This document shows, piece after piece, positions 45,805 through 58,116 of a DNA stretch of 64,000 nt (position 1 is its first letter; every line of letters starts with the position of its first letter). A program made the translations under genes and the position numbers. The DNA is from Gonapodya prolifera JEL478 (lineage: Eukaryota > Monoblepharomycota > Monoblepharidomycetes > Monoblepharidales > Gonapodyaceae): positions 910,710 to 974,709 of the forward strand of contig KQ965731.1 in the NCBI GenBank assembly GCA_001574975.1, in the 5' to 3' direction. The notes under the pieces are model-generated. The model was given only the letters and a program-made list of their open reading frames with translations, was not told the DNA's origin and did not search any database.

Positions 45805-46014
45805 TTCGATGATAAGTAAAATGGTGAAGCGTGAAAATAGTAGTGTAGACTTACTGTAAAAGAACCTTTACTTCAAAAACTCAATATTATTACAATTCAA
45901 GTTCGATTTCCCCGCTTTGAGCAAGATAGTATGTTACTTGGTACTTGATATATATTCCCTCCCAATTAGGCGCATCTAGCGTTGTAATACATAAGTCCCA
46001 ACACATCCACCTTC

Positions 46015-49000
46015 TTACTGTACACTGCACCCTCGACCTCCGTCCGCCTCCTCAAGTTTGCCCTGCCGGCCAAGCTCTCTTCGCCTCACAGCCTCGTCAC
46101 GCACGCTCTTCCGCCTATTCAACGAGGAGTTTCCACCCAACGGGCCCCACCCTTTCGCCAGGCCCTCCAGCCTAGACTGGGCTCGTCGGTCTCCTTGCTC
46201 CGCCGCCCGGTTGTACCAGTATTTGGCCTCATTCATGTCCACGGGTGCGCCCACTCCGTTCTCAATGAAAAATCCAAGCGCGCACTCGGCTCGTGCGTAA
46301 CCCTTTTCCGCAGAAGACCGAGCCCACTTGTACGCCAGATCATCGTTGGGTGCCATCACGCCTTCGCATCCGGTGACGTACCACCCCGAAAGGCCCAATT
46401 CGCACTCCGGGTCCCCGGCTTGCGCTCCCAGATTGTACCACGCAATGGAACGCCGCGCATCAGTGGGAAGTCCAAGCAAGCCTATTTCATGTGCCAAGCC
46501 CAAATGGTACTGACTCTTTGCATATCCAATCTGCGCAGCTCGAAGATAAAGAGTATAAGCGTAGGCATTGTCCTATTGTATCACAACATGAGAAAGCATG
46601 AGTTTCACACATAAAATTCTCGCAGCAGCACCGCTCTAACACCGACCTTGATTGCCGCACCCCCGGTATCGATGATCCCTTCGTACACTTGAGCAAGATC
46701 ATGGATAGGCGCCGGGAACGCCTCGTCTGCTTGCGACGCTGCACGCTTCAGCCAGGATACACCCTCGCGAGGAGATTTAGCCACACCCAAGCTACCCGAA
46801 ATGTACAGATGACCCATTTTGTACATCGCGTGAGTGTCAGAGAAGGACGCCGCTTTGCGGTAGAATTGCACTGGAAGCATTACGTGACATCGGTTCCCGA
46901 GTTAGATTTAACCAGGTTCCCCAGTCTCAATCTCCTCCTACCAACTCACCCGCTCTCAAGGGATCCTTCTTCACCCCCAACCCATCCTCGCAGCACGCCC
47001 CTGCTCTGTAAGTCGCCTGTGCAGCCACAACCGACATCTCGGTGTCCTTCTTGCTCCCTGCGTTCACGCCAGTCCCAGGGCGGTAACTCTTGGAGATGGC
47101 AACGTACAAAGCAAAGGCTTTAGCATGCGACTTCTCGATATGAGGTTCCGCTTGACCGGATGAGTGGTAATCAGCGAGTAGGAACTGTGCAGGAGGATGC
47201 CCTTGCTTGCCTAGAGGATGGGGACGGTTCACAACCCACATTATATTGGTCTCCTTAAAGACCACACTCACCAAGGGTTCCTTTGGCTAGCTTTTTAATG
47301 ACCCGCGAGCCCTCACGCAGAAGTCCGTCCCTATTCCTGTCCGCGTAAGAGGGGTCCGGATCGGACCATTTGGCTGCAAACAAGAAGGGACTCCGTCAGT
47401 ACTGAATCGTCGCCCACCCCAGAACGGGATCGGGGTCACCAATCATATCCTCACCATTCAAGCCCATCTCAATTACCCAGCGACCAAAGGCAAACTTATC
47501 CTCCAGATCGTCGGACGCCTTCACCTCCTCCCGGTACTTGCTCAATCGGTCCACCCACACTGGATCCCAGTAGTCGTTCTGCGCCTCCTTCTTGATTGTG
47601 ATTACTTCCGCAACCACGTCCGGGTTGAACCGAAGGTCCAGGTCCATCTCCGTTCGCGAGGGACCCCCCCGTGAGGGTCCATTTGCCAGAGCACCAGGCA
47701 GTGGGGAGGATACCATGGGCACGTCTCGTGATCGTGTCGTGCGTTGCGATTGATTGTCCGATCTACTCTGACTCTGACTCCACGAACTGTCTCGTCCACT
47801 ATCAACCCTTCCCTGACTCTGACTTGACCTGTCGTTGCCAAACGACGCACTTCCCATACTCTGCGATCCCGCCCGATGCGCTGCGACCGCGTTCGTGCTC
47901 GACGCCCAGCGCGGCGGAACACTCACGCTGCCCGACCCCACACTGGGTGTCGCCGAATCCTGCCGATGCCGCTCCCGGTCCCGCCGGTCGCGGTCACCTC
48001 GGTCCCTTCCATCTCTGCCGTCTCTGGAACTCGGATCGCCTCGGCCGTCACGACTGCTTCGCCTGTCCCTCTCCCGCCCGTCCTCCAAACCACCCGTCGC
48101 GGGCTTCACCCCGTTCATGAGCATGTGTATCGCCTGGCTCCCCGGGCCCCACTGCGCATCGTCCCCGCCGTGCGGAGGGCTCGACACGGGTTGTGGTTGG
48201 GAGAAGCTGTCGTATCCGCCGGGTGTTCCTGGTAGTCCCTCTCCCGTACCCTTTCTCGCCACGCGCCTCTCCTCTCTCTCGCGCTCCCTTTGCGCCGCAA
48301 TACCCATTCCTGACGCAGCCTCGCTGGCACCCGGCAGCGCCACGGCTCGGGAGTAGCTTCTCGGGGGTACGTTGCGGGCAGCAGGCGAAGGCACGGGAAC
48401 GATACCTCCTCCTCCTGCAGGTCCAAGTCGTCGCGAGGACACGAACTGCGGGACCTGGTCCTCGTCGCTCACTTCGTCAATAATGATTTCGGGCGGAGCC
48501 GCGGGGCCCCAGGGATCCGACTCGTCAGGGACAGTCGTTGACCCCGGCGGCGACCCTGCAGATTCCGGCGGCGAGTTGCGGCGAGACTTTCGTTCGCTCT
48601 TGTCGCCACCTCGGCTCGGCGGTCGCTGCGGGGGCACTACTTCTCTGTCCCTGTCCTCGCTCCTACTCGACAATCTCGGAGGCTCCGGCAGGGGCTTGTC
48701 CTTGTCATCCGTGCCCCTCCTCTTCCTGCTCCCCGAGGAGGCGCCCAAATACGGCGACGACGGCGGCTCCTTCTCCCCAGCTCGCGAGCTCGGTCTGGGC
48801 GGCGGGGGCACAGACTGCGCCTGCCTCTTTCGGCGCTCCCGTTCCCGCTCCTTATCGCGCCCGTCACGATCTGCGGGGCCCGGACTGGACCCGACCCGCT
48901 CCACCGCCTGCATATCCCACGTTTCGCTGCCTGTTCCCGTAACAGCCCCAGGCCCCAGACTCTTCTTACGCCGCGGAGGCACGACGGGCTCGTCTGCTAA

Positions 49001-50972
49001 CGGAACATCGTGCACGACCGACCGCCTGCGCGACTGCTTCACCTCTGCGGACGCTTGCGCGACGGGGTCGTCGGGAAACTCTCCGGGACGCATCGACCGG
49101 CGGCGGCTCTGCTTGGTATCGGACGAGGGTGCCGTGGCGCCGGCTGCCATGACGTCGTCCGGGAACTCTCCCGGCCGTACCGAACGGCGGCGGCTCTGCT
49201 TCTCCTTCTCCATCGCTGCGCCCGCGGCGACGGGGTCGTCGGGGAGCTCGCCCGGGCGTACAGAGCGGCGGCGGCTCTGCTTTGTGTCGGAGGCGGAGGC
49301 GGGAGGTGGAGCAGAGTAGGTTCGCGAGCGGTCGCCGGGGGATGCGGGCGGGGAGTCGTGGGGGTAGGAAGGGGCTTCGGCGAGAGGCGAGGAGGTTGCG
49401 CGGATGGAGGGTGAGGATGGCGGTGTGGACGTTGAGCGGAGGTTTTGGAGGCCTGCTTGGATGGAGGGAAGAGAGGTGTATGAGAGGTGAGGAGTCCGTG
49501 ACCTCTTTTCCCCTTCCCTCCGCCCCCCTTCCCCCGCCCCCTTGGTGGTATTACAACTCACGTGGCAAAGACGACGTCTTCCGCGGCGGCGGCGGCCCCG
49601 CACTTCCACCGCCGTACCCCGGCGCCGACGCCGACGACCGTTTTGGCGGAGGCGGGGGCGGGACGGCTTCGTCCGCCCCCGACCCGCGGTGGTGCGACCG
49701 CGACGAGGACGAGGACGACGAGGCCCCTGCAGCGTCGAGGGGAACGGGTCGTCGTGAGGACCGTGACGAGCGGGCAGAGTTGGGTTGTCCGTCGAGGTGC
49801 GGTGAGGAGGGGGGATTGACGGGTAGGATGGAGACGTCGAGGACGGGAACGTCGACGTCGGGGTTGTAGACTGAAGACCGGGAGCTCTTCTTGCCAACTG
49901 GCATGCGCGAGGACGGGGCGGGTGATGATGGTGTGCGTGGTGGGGGTGATGGTTCCTGGCGCGGTCGCAGGGGGGGTGAGGAGGGGTTTGAAGTGGGGTC
50001 GGCGGCTGGAGCGGCCGAGGGGTTGGGTGGTTGGCCTGCGCGGGAGGAGCGTGCGCCAAAGGATGGGCGGGCGGCGGTTTGTTTGGCGACTTGGGCTTTG
50101 AGTGCTGTTTGCGTGAGGGGAGTGTGGTGTGGGAGAAATGGGATGGGGGATGGCAGTGGCAGATGACAGATGACAGATGGCAGCGGGAAGGGGAAAGGAG
50201 AGGAAGAGGAAGAGGAAGGCGGTGTGGATGCAAGGTGAGTGGAAGGTGGACATGAAGAGGACATGGACACGTTCAGCATGATCCGGTGTGGATGCAAGGT
50301 GGAGAGGAAGAGGTCGTGGTCGATGGAGCGAGAAGGAGGGGAAGAGGGAGAGGAAGGGGAAGTCGATGCAGGTTCAGGCACCCGCCAGTAGAATCATGCG
50401 GTAGAAAGCATGGTGGGATTGTGCAATAGGTGGAAGAGTGATGCAAGGTGAAGAGGAAGAGGCATCAAGCTACCGCCAGACAAATCGTGCGATACGAATA
50501 CGCAAAACTCACCGGTGTCGATTGCCAGGACGCCGTCACCGTCGACATTATCCGCCGAGGAGCTGTCCCCGCTGGACGCATCGCTGTTTCCGTAGACCAG
50601 GGCCTCTGGGGTATTGGGTGCATAGCGCGGCGGAGATCCTACTGTTGCGCCGACAGCGACGGAGGGAGTGGATGCGACACGCGAGACGAATCTCGCCGAC
50701 GGAGAGTTGAGAACGCCACTCTGATTCGACCGTCCACCTGCACCACCTCCACTGCCCCCGCTGCCGCTGCCCCGCCTTCCGACCGCCCCTCCATCCGCCC
50801 CATCCTGCGCAGCGTCCGCGTCGACGTACGAGTATGCCCTGCTCATCCTGCGTCCGGCGACAACACTGCTCCTGTCCCTCCCTCCCACCGCGCCGGCCAC
50901 CCCGCCGACGCCGCTCGCCCAGGACGCACTTGAGTTTCCAAAGTACACGCTCTCTCTCCCTCCGCCGCTCAT
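46015..50972 (-). CDS. SKT5: Skt5/Chs4-like chitin synthase activator with Sel1 repeats
   Basis: Start MSGGGRESVYFGNSSASW at ATG 50970-50972. Roughly the first 800 residues are low-complexity (Ser/Pro/Arg/Gly), including a set of RRRS repeats. The ordered part begins near VITIKKEAQNDYWDPVWVDR. Sel1 repeats follow: GHPPAQFLLADYHSSG, ATYRAGACCEDGLGVKKDP, DTHAMYKMGHLYISGSLGV, KSQYHLGLAHEIGLLGLPTD, CELGLSGWYVTG and ARAECALGFFIENGVGAP. The last residues are CSVQ, a CaaX box; yeast Skt5/Chs4 is likewise prenylated at a C-terminal CaaX and activates chitin synthase III at the membrane. About six introns are used. The splice near 47390 joining the first ordered block to KWSDPDPSYADRNRDG is not certain. 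Confidence 0.82.
49010..49290 (-). repeat. SKT5: In-gene repeats KQSRRRSVRPGE(F/L)PDD
   Basis: Four successive copies, three nearly identical and one decayed (KQSRRRSVVHD), spaced by about 80-90 bases within the disordered part of the Skt5-like gene. Each carries an RRRS site of the kind used by PKA or AGC kinases. Confidence 0.85.
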
Positions 50973-51741
50973 GGGGAGTGCGGTGTCCAGAGTGCACGTT
51001 GGCCAGCCAGCCCGCCGATGATTCCCGCACGCTTCCCGTCCGCTGCGGCTGCCGCACCTGCGCCGTTTTCCTGCCGCTGCGTGTTTGCACGATGCTGCGG
51101 TGCTCGCAGGTGTGCGCTGCTGTGTCGTGTCGCTGTGTCGTGTTGCTGTGTCGTCGGCTGCCGTTTTCTGCCCGATATGGAAACCGACGCCTCACCCAGG
51201 ACAAATGTGCCCGTGCACAACAGCCGGCACCCCTTTTTGCTGTTTTTCGTGGTGGCCGTCGTCCTGCGCTCTCTATTTCTACCTTTTCCCTTCCCTACAC
51301 TATCTCGAAAATACTAGGCGGTGAGTACATTACCCTCCTTCCTTCCGTCTTGTGCGCACCATCCCACGTGGACCACATGCACTCCCATTTCGTGGGCCAA
51401 AAGACAGAAGCAACAATCATCATGACGCAATCGCTCATCAAATACATCTTCGCTTCTCTTCCACTCCCGCCCCCCCACTGCACACAATTGTAACCCTAAA
51501 ATACATACGGCCCGCCATTTTCGGCTGTATCGGAGCCGTAATCTCCCTCCTCCTCTCCACGTTCGTCCTTCGTTCTCCGCCATGTCGTGCTGCACACCCT
51601 CCTCTCCATCCGAACGATGGCAGGTCTCCTGCTGTTGCTCCGACCTCAACGCTCTCAAGTTCCCGGACGATTGGTGGGTTGTCGAACCAAACGCGAGTTC
51701 TCGGGAGTGCCAAGCAAGACGCGAGAAGTCAGCCCGAGGCC
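50973..51741. other. Upstream region of the Skt5-like gene, no supported gene
   Basis: Long shadow-like open frames occur on both strands because stop codons are rare here, but none has a family signature. It should hold the Skt5-like promoter and the start of the amidohydrolase transcript. Confidence 0.45.
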
Positions 51742-51938
51742 AATTCTCTCCGAAACAGAATATACTCTCGCGGAGCGTTAATCGTGGCCAAAGCGCTGTC
51801 CGCGGGAGGCAATTGATCCAGCACGCAGCGCGAGTGATCCAGGGGACTCCGACGGTGGCGAAATTCTCCGCGAAGCAGAGTACATTCATCGCGGAGCAAG
51901 CATACTCGCCGGAGGCAAATGATCCAGCGCTGAGCGCA
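51742..51938. repeat. Two-copy degenerate tandem repeat of about 80-90 bases
   Basis: Copy 1 (51742-51832) and copy 2 (51861-51938) share the blocks AATTCTC..CCG, CAGA.TA.A.TC..CGCGGAGC, GGAGGCAA.TGATCCAGC and GAGCGC in the same order. Copy 2 lacks about 15 bases in the middle. It lies just upstream of the amidohydrolase. Confidence 0.75.
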
Positions 51939-52026
51939 TGTTCCTGCCGGAGTCATATTCTCCACACCGCCAGTGCAATTATTAAAATCAAAATCCCCCC
52001 AGGCCACCGACGGCCCCCCTCCGTCT

Positions 52027-54699
52027 CCGCGGCGGTGCGCCCTCTTCCGACCGCCCAGGCAATCCCCAGGACATCGTCACCGTCCTGCACAACGCCCGCG
52101 TCGTCACCGTGTCCCAGTCCACCAGCACTCCGCAGCGTGCGTCGGCAATCGCGGTCAGACGTGACGGCACGATCGCAGCTGTTGGTGATGACGAGCATGT
52201 TTTGGCGCTGGCGGGGGAGGGGGCAAAGAGGGTGGACCTTGATGGGAAAGCAGTTCTGCCAGGGTGAGCGACGCCGGCACATGCTGCACACACAAAGACC
52301 ACCCCCTCATCTGACATTACTCTCCAAGGTTCATCGACCCGCACACGCACCCGACGGCGCTCATCGAAGACCCTTTACAAATCGTCGACATGTTCGCATG
52401 CCCGACCAAGAGCGACGTGCTCGCCACAATCCGCAAGGCGCACGAGTCCGAGTCCGATCCGCTGAAGCCCATCGGCTTTCAAGGGTTCAATCACTCGATG
52501 CAGAGCCCCGACGCTAGCTTTGTCACGAGGAAGGAGCTGGACGCGATTAGTTTGAAGCGACCGATTATTATAGGTGCGTTCGGTTTCGGGTCAGGCTCGG
52601 GCGACGAGTTGGGGAAATGACGTCTCTTGCTTTTTGTTTTAACGACAAATAATCATAACACGTGACCCTCCAGTCCACAACACCTGGCACTCGGTCATCT
52701 TAAACAGCGCCTACTTCGCGCTGGTTGGGTGCGTTTGCGTTTCGGCGTTCGCACGTGCTGCTTGCCACTCATGCCACAACGATCCCACTCTGAATCAACC
52801 GCCTCATACCAGCGTGGACGACACCACACCAGACTTCCCCAACGGCGGCCTTCTCGAAAAGGACTCCGAGGGTGCGTTGCATTGTGTTGCGGTCCATCCA
52901 TCTCCCCATTCCCTCCCGCCCTCCCACTCAATCCTCCCACCCTACCCCACCCCCCTCCCATCTCCCAGGCCGACTCAACGGCCGCTGCCACGAATCCTGC
53001 GTCGACCTCTTCGTCTCACACCTCCAACGCCCCTCCCCGTCCGTGCTCGCGGGGCTCCTGCACCAGGTGCTCAAAGAAAAGTTTGCCCGCAAGGGAATCA
53101 CGACGGTCGGAGACGTCGGCGCCGGGGGGGACGCGCATAATGTTATCGAGCTGTATAGGAGCGTGTGGAACGGGCAGGGGCTTCCGGTCAGGGTGCTTTT
53201 TCATCCCAACGTACGTTGCCCTGCCTTGGTGGTTCTCGGTAGATTGGTTATCACTCCTCCCCGCTCGTATCACAGATCCTCCAGCGCCGAAGCCCAACCG
53301 AGTTCGTCGAGCTCGCCGTCTCCCAGGGCGCGGTCCAGGCGTCTCCGGGCGAGCCGTACTGGTACCCGCTCACGCTCCCCAACGACGGTGGCGACCCGAC
53401 GCGGGAGGACTTTGCGGGACATCTGTTCGCACTGGGCGGAATCAAGTTCCTCAGCGATGCGAGCGGGCAGGGACGGTGAGTGCGGTGTGCACAAGTGTTT
53501 GCTGAAACCGTGAAGAAACCCAGGCGTGGTGTGTTATCGTCACCGTCAGAACCGCGTATGTCACGGAGCACTACAGTGACGAAGAGACCAACTACGGGTT
53601 CTTGAACTTCACGCCGAACGAGATCGAGGACAACATGCACAGAATCAAGAACGCCGGGCTCTCGCCTGTTGTTCACGGTACGTCGTCGCCTTTGATTTCC
53701 CCACTGGCCGAGTCCTGCAATTCACGCCCGGAATCCGGTTGGTTTGCCTGTGACAGCGATTGGCGACCACGCCATCGACCTAGTTGTGAAATCGATGCAC
53801 GACGTGTGGGGACTGGCCAAGGACCCGTACGGCGCTGACCGTCCCGACCGGTGGGCCGACAAGGGCCGGTGGAGGCTCAGAGTGGACCACGTCACCGTGA
53901 GCCGGGAGGACCAGTATCCGAAAATGAAGGAAATCGGAGCTCTGTGAGTTTGACAGACCGTGGATGGACTGTTGAGTATACAGTCGTTATTGATTTTGCC
54001 ATCGACAGACCATCGTTTATGAGCTCGTTCTTTTACTGGATTGGCGACTTTTGCTACGACAAGGTCTTTGGGCCGAAGCTGAAAGAACGCATGTGCGTGT
54101 GCTCTGGTGCTTCAAGGGTCCGTTTCATCTAAATCTCTGAGTGCTGTGTTGACAGGTGTACATGGGGGACCGCTAAGCGTTTTGGTATTCCGTTTAATGG
54201 TGCGTGTGTTCGTGGGGGTGTCCCGTTGGTACACGGAACCTAACTAATATCAATGTATTCAGTGCATTCGGACGCGCCCGTTGTGCCCCCACAGCCAATC
54301 AAGGACATCCAGCTCCTCACAGACAGGAAAACAGACAGCGGACGATCTTACAACGCAGAGACGGAGGTGAACTACCGCATTGCTTTATGCATTTGTGTTC
54401 GCACCTTGAATGCCCGTACGTTCAGACCGTGGCGGTCAATGACGCTATTAAAGCGGTAACGTACAACAGCGCGCTGGCGTTGGGCGCAGAAAAGCTAGTT
54501 GGATCCATCGAGGTCGGAAAGTACGCCGTGAGTAGGGTCGAACTTTTCGTCGTGAAGGTTCACGTTAGAAATGCTGTTCTGGCTTCAGGACTTCGTTGTT
54601 CTGTCTGGTGATCCCACTCAGTGCGATATTTCGAAGGGTGAAATCGGCAAGCTTAACATCGTGGAAACGTGGATTGCAGGGGAGAGGAGGATATGGTAG
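52027..54699 (+). CDS. YtcJ-like metal-dependent amidohydrolase (Amidohydro_3)
   Basis: About ten exons. The first visible one ends at 52263 with VLHNARVVTVSQ, AVRRDGTIAAVGDD and DLDGKAVLPG; its start codon is not found, and an acceptor at CCCCAG near 52000 suggests an upstream exon, so the left edge is approximate. Exon 2 (52329-52573) begins FIDPHTHPTALIED with the metal-binding HxH. Later blocks: VHNTWHSVILNSAYFALVG, HQVLKEKFARKGITTVGDVG, GHLFALGGIKFLSDASGQGR, AIGDHAIDLVVKS, WRLRVDHVTVSRE, VHSDAPVVPPQP with the catalytic Asp, and YNSALALGAEKLVGSIEVGK. It stops at TAG 54697-54699. The family contains amidases and deaminases of diverse substrates; this one's substrate is unknown. No signal peptide is visible. 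Confidence 0.8.
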
Positions 54700-55415
54700 T
54701 AGCAGATGTTATGATAGGTTAGCGCACTGAAGCACAAACACAGTAGCTTCAACACCTCATGCAGAGAAGGACGGAGCGATTGTGGGGGTTGCTGCCGTCA
54801 TCGTCAGGCTGTGTCAAGCACCGTGTCACGTTACACTCTCCACCGTTTCTGCTGTCGCTGCCGTACGCACTATTGCCCAACGCTCACAAGTTTTGGTCCG
54901 GTCTCATTTTCTTCAGAGGAGATTGTTCACGCGAACGGCCATTCCTCATAAGGAGTACTTTGTAGTAATCTGACGTAAATCTCGATAATACAACGATTTC
55001 CATCGACTACTTTTGAAAAAGTGGTGTGAATAAGTGGGTGGTGGAAATATAAAATTGAATCCAGTTCCGTGTGCAAAGGAAAAGCAGTGGTTGGGGTTGC
55101 CTCGTGTGGGAGGATAGAAATGGTATTTGTGATGTAGAAAAGTACGTAGGATTATCGTACTGCTGCTTGAAACAGTAGAAGTGGTTTCGTGTCGTCGTGG
55201 GTGGTGGAAGTGGCCTCGTTCGCTTGCTGTGATAAAATCAATTTCAAAGATGACGAATACGGAATCCTGTCGCCCTTCACGGTGGTGGGTGGAACATGAC
55301 AGTCCTTCCATCTCTCCCTTATGCGTAATCCTGGCGGATGGATTCGATCTGGTCGTGAGTAAAAGTCCAAGATTCTGTTCTAAGCGCACGCATCTCCAAA
55401 ACACTTTCACCATAA
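54700..55415. other. Convergent intergenic region, nothing firm
   Basis: Between the amidohydrolase stop and the MCU 3' end. A stretch near 55310-55370 on the complement reads DQIESIRQDYA and could be a last MCU exon if GTGAGA at 55426-55421 is used as a donor, but the phase did not close for me. Confidence 0.4.
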
Positions 55416-58116
55416 TTATGTTCTCACCTCCTCCCTGATCCGCCTCACTCTCTCCTGTAGGCCGGCGTAAGCGACTGGATCAAAGCCCTTGGTACTGTAT
55501 AAGAATGCCCTGCGGGAATCGGCGGCCGCATTGCTACAAGCACAAAATCCGCGAGTTGAATGGACATTCCCAAAAACCACCCCACGAACACTCACGTAAG
55601 ACTCGTGTACGAGTATTCAGATCGCGTGATCAGAAACCACAGATACGCAACGAGTCCAAATGCGATTCCACATAGGTATGTGATCTGGTCGATGCAGAGC
55701 AACGGATAAAATATTAACTATCAGGACGTGTGAGTACCCCCGCAACCGCTTGTGCAGCTCACTGGTTCCATGACATCCCAGTTACTCGGACCGTACACAA
55801 GGTACGTCGTGACACCAAAGTAGGTGGCAAGTCCAAGAAATCCTGCCCATCCCACATTGCGGGACGTGCGGTCCGCCAATGTGTCACATTCACGTTTGAT
55901 CAAATCAAGGTTCCGAAGGCGAGATTCAAGATTCTTAATTTTCGGGAACATCCGTTTAGAAAACGTGTCGTGGAAAGTCAATGTTCGGTAACATGGGTTT
56001 GGAACGAGTGCAGTGACGAGTCAGATAATCAGTGCTCTACGCTTTCCACGGTTGAATCCCTTCCTCTTCACCCACCTCGATCTGTTTCCTCAACGGCATA
56101 ACATGCTCCTCAAACGTCGGGATCCGCACATACGTGGGTCGCTTCTCATCCTCCACCGCAACGAAGAACCCCTTGCTTGCACCGCTGAGGGCCTCTTTCA
56201 CGACATCACCCACGGTGGCGCCACCGGCCCACACGTTACCCGGGCGGAGAAATCGACCGTGCTCGTCACCGACAGCGTCCCACACCCGAAGTCCCGTGGC
56301 GCGGGGGTCCTCATCGCGGATAACCCGAGACACAAAGGAGAGGGCGAGATTTGGGTGCAGCGGAATCGCGGTGGTCGTGGGGTGAGAGGAAGGAAGTGGA
56401 ATAAGAAGTTTGGGCTCACCACCCGGGGTGGCGAACGTGAGATAGCTGAACGTGGGGAAAAGAAATTGGCAATGTTCCACGTGAACACAGCATAAACCAC
56501 ACCAACCCAACATCAAATTTCCCCGCCAGAACAATCATCCCTTGGGACCTCAAATGCGGTGGTAAAAGCTCCGGGGGATGGGTTTCGTGGACTTCCGACG
56601 GATCATGAGACGGGTCCGCCGCCGTATTGCTTACTCCTGACAGGGTCTCCCACTTGGCTGTAGCACGCCACTCATTGAGGTTGTGTTCCTCGGACGACGT
56701 CGAGAGGACAGCTGGAGGCGGTGGCAGGTTAGGAATGGAATAGCCCTCCGCGGCAACGGAAGCCTCTGGTAATGCCGTCCGATCGGAGATGGTGGAGAAA
56801 GTGCGGGAGCTAGACAGTACTGTGTTCCCAGGTGAGGCGGCATGCTGTGTCGTTATCCTGCCGGTAAAATGGGAGACACGGCCGGCCGAGTTCTCGAATC
56901 GCGCTTCGTTGATGAGGTGCTTTACTTTATCCTTGTGTGGAGTTTGTAGATGCGATGCAACTCCATGGGGTGGCGCTGGAGAAAGCTCCCCTTCCCCCCA
57001 AAGTTGGCGATATCGTGCAATGAAAGCCCCCCACGCATCTTGGCTGAGGCGCTCGGCTCCCGCGTTGCCATCCACGCCTGATAGAGTCGAAGTGTGACGA
57101 ATATGAGCGATTGTGACGATTTGGCGAGAGCTTGCCATGGCGCCGAGGGAACAGGTTTTCGACATCAATTGTACGAGTGAGGTGAGACGGAGAGGGGGCG
57201 GGCTCGCTGATTCGGTGGTCGAAGCCTTGTCCGATTTTTCTGCATGTTTTTCTACCGAAGGTTCCCACAGCTCATGGTAGCGATTCCTGAATCCAGCCCA
57301 GGCATCTTTACTGAGCTGTTCCGCGACATTCACTGTCGACTCGTGTTGATCGTGTCTCGCGGTTATGGGAGCGGTCATGGTAATCATTTTTCGGATAGAT
57401 ACTGGTGCCCCAAAGAAAGGGTGCGGCGGGGGAGAGAAGGTTTTGGTGCGGCGAGATGAAGAGATGTGAAGCATGGAGGAAGAGCTTGATGGTGTATCCT
57501 GTGAGGTGGGTGTGAAGTGCGATACAGTGGACTTTGCGGTAAAGTGAACTTTGGGGTTCTGGTCACCCCAGAGTTGCTGGTATCGGTCCGAAAAGGAACC
57601 CCACGCGAGCTCGCTCGAGGTCTCGGCTGGTTGCTTTGTGAAGGCCCGTGACTGGATAGTGCGGATGGTTGGTGATGTGAGAAAGGTAGGTTGCGAAGAC
57701 GTGAGGGTTGATGAGTGAGAAGGCCCAGCCGATGAGTGAAGAGTAACAGAGGGGTGGTTGAGCTTGGAGGAGAATCTTGATTGGAAGGAGTCCGAGTTGG
57801 GCTGTGCGTATGGTGTCTCTCCGGGCCAGTATCTGTCGACATCTCGCGAAAACTTGTTGACGTTCTTAGTGAGTTCGCGCCATGCGTTTTTGCTGGCCTG
57901 CTCAGCATCCGAAATTGTACTGGCTGAACTAATCCCAACGGCTGGTTGCGCCAAATGGCGGATAGAGCCCGCCGCGAAGGAGCGCTGTGCTGATTGTTGG
58001 GGTACGTGTGAGTCAAAAGTGGTGGCGACAGATACAAGTGAGCGGGAGAATGCGGTCACTGCTCCAAGTGGAAGCCGAGTGTGAAGTTTGCTGATTTGGT
58101 ATTGCAGAGACATCAT
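55416..58116 (-). CDS. MCU: Mitochondrial calcium uniporter (MCU) with a very long modular N-terminus
   Basis: The channel part is typical. An NTD fold (GYLTFATPGGEPKLLIPLP, AIPLHPNLALSF, ADGVRV-like GLRVWDAVGDEHG, YVRIPTFEE) leads to a coiled coil (IKNLESRLRNLDLIKRECD). Then TM1 (GWAGFLGLATYFGVTTYLV), the selectivity filter NWDVMEP (DIME variant), TM2 (ITYLCGIAFGLVAYLWFLIT) and a C-terminal helix (FDPVAYAGLQERVRR). Before it lies an uninterrupted exon of about 530 residues with four modules ending AW..F..RY..LW. A donor after FDVG and the acceptor before YLTF join that exon in phase to the NTD, so the extension belongs to the same gene. The start MMSLQYQISKLHTRLPLG suits a mitochondrial presequence; an upstream ATG at 58260 is an alternative. 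The stop at 55416-55418 may be spliced out. Confidence 0.88.
56998..57906 (-). repeat. MCU: Four MCU N-terminal modules with AW..F..RY..LW signature
   Basis: Signatures: AEQASKNAWREL...DRYW (57823-57906), AETSSELAWGSFSDRYQQLW (57566-57627), AEQLSKDAWAGFRNRYHELW (57265-57324), AERLSQDAWGAFIARYRQLW (56998-57057). Their key Trp residues are spaced about 93, 101 and 89 residues apart. Each follows a Ser/Thr/Arg-rich stretch (RTIQSRAF, RKMITMTAP, RQIVTIAHIRHT). Confidence 0.85.

Noticed and set aside
48372-49319. Long plus-strand open frame of 315 codons opposite the Skt5-like gene
   Set aside because: It is the antisense shadow of GC-rich, Ser/Arg/Pro-rich coding sequence; composition is repetitive and no motif is seen.
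49551-50381. Separate minus-strand gene starting MPEPASTSPSSP
   Set aside because: Its downstream half is exon 2 of the Skt5-like gene in the same frame; an acceptor near 50113 joins it in phase to the exon starting at 50972.
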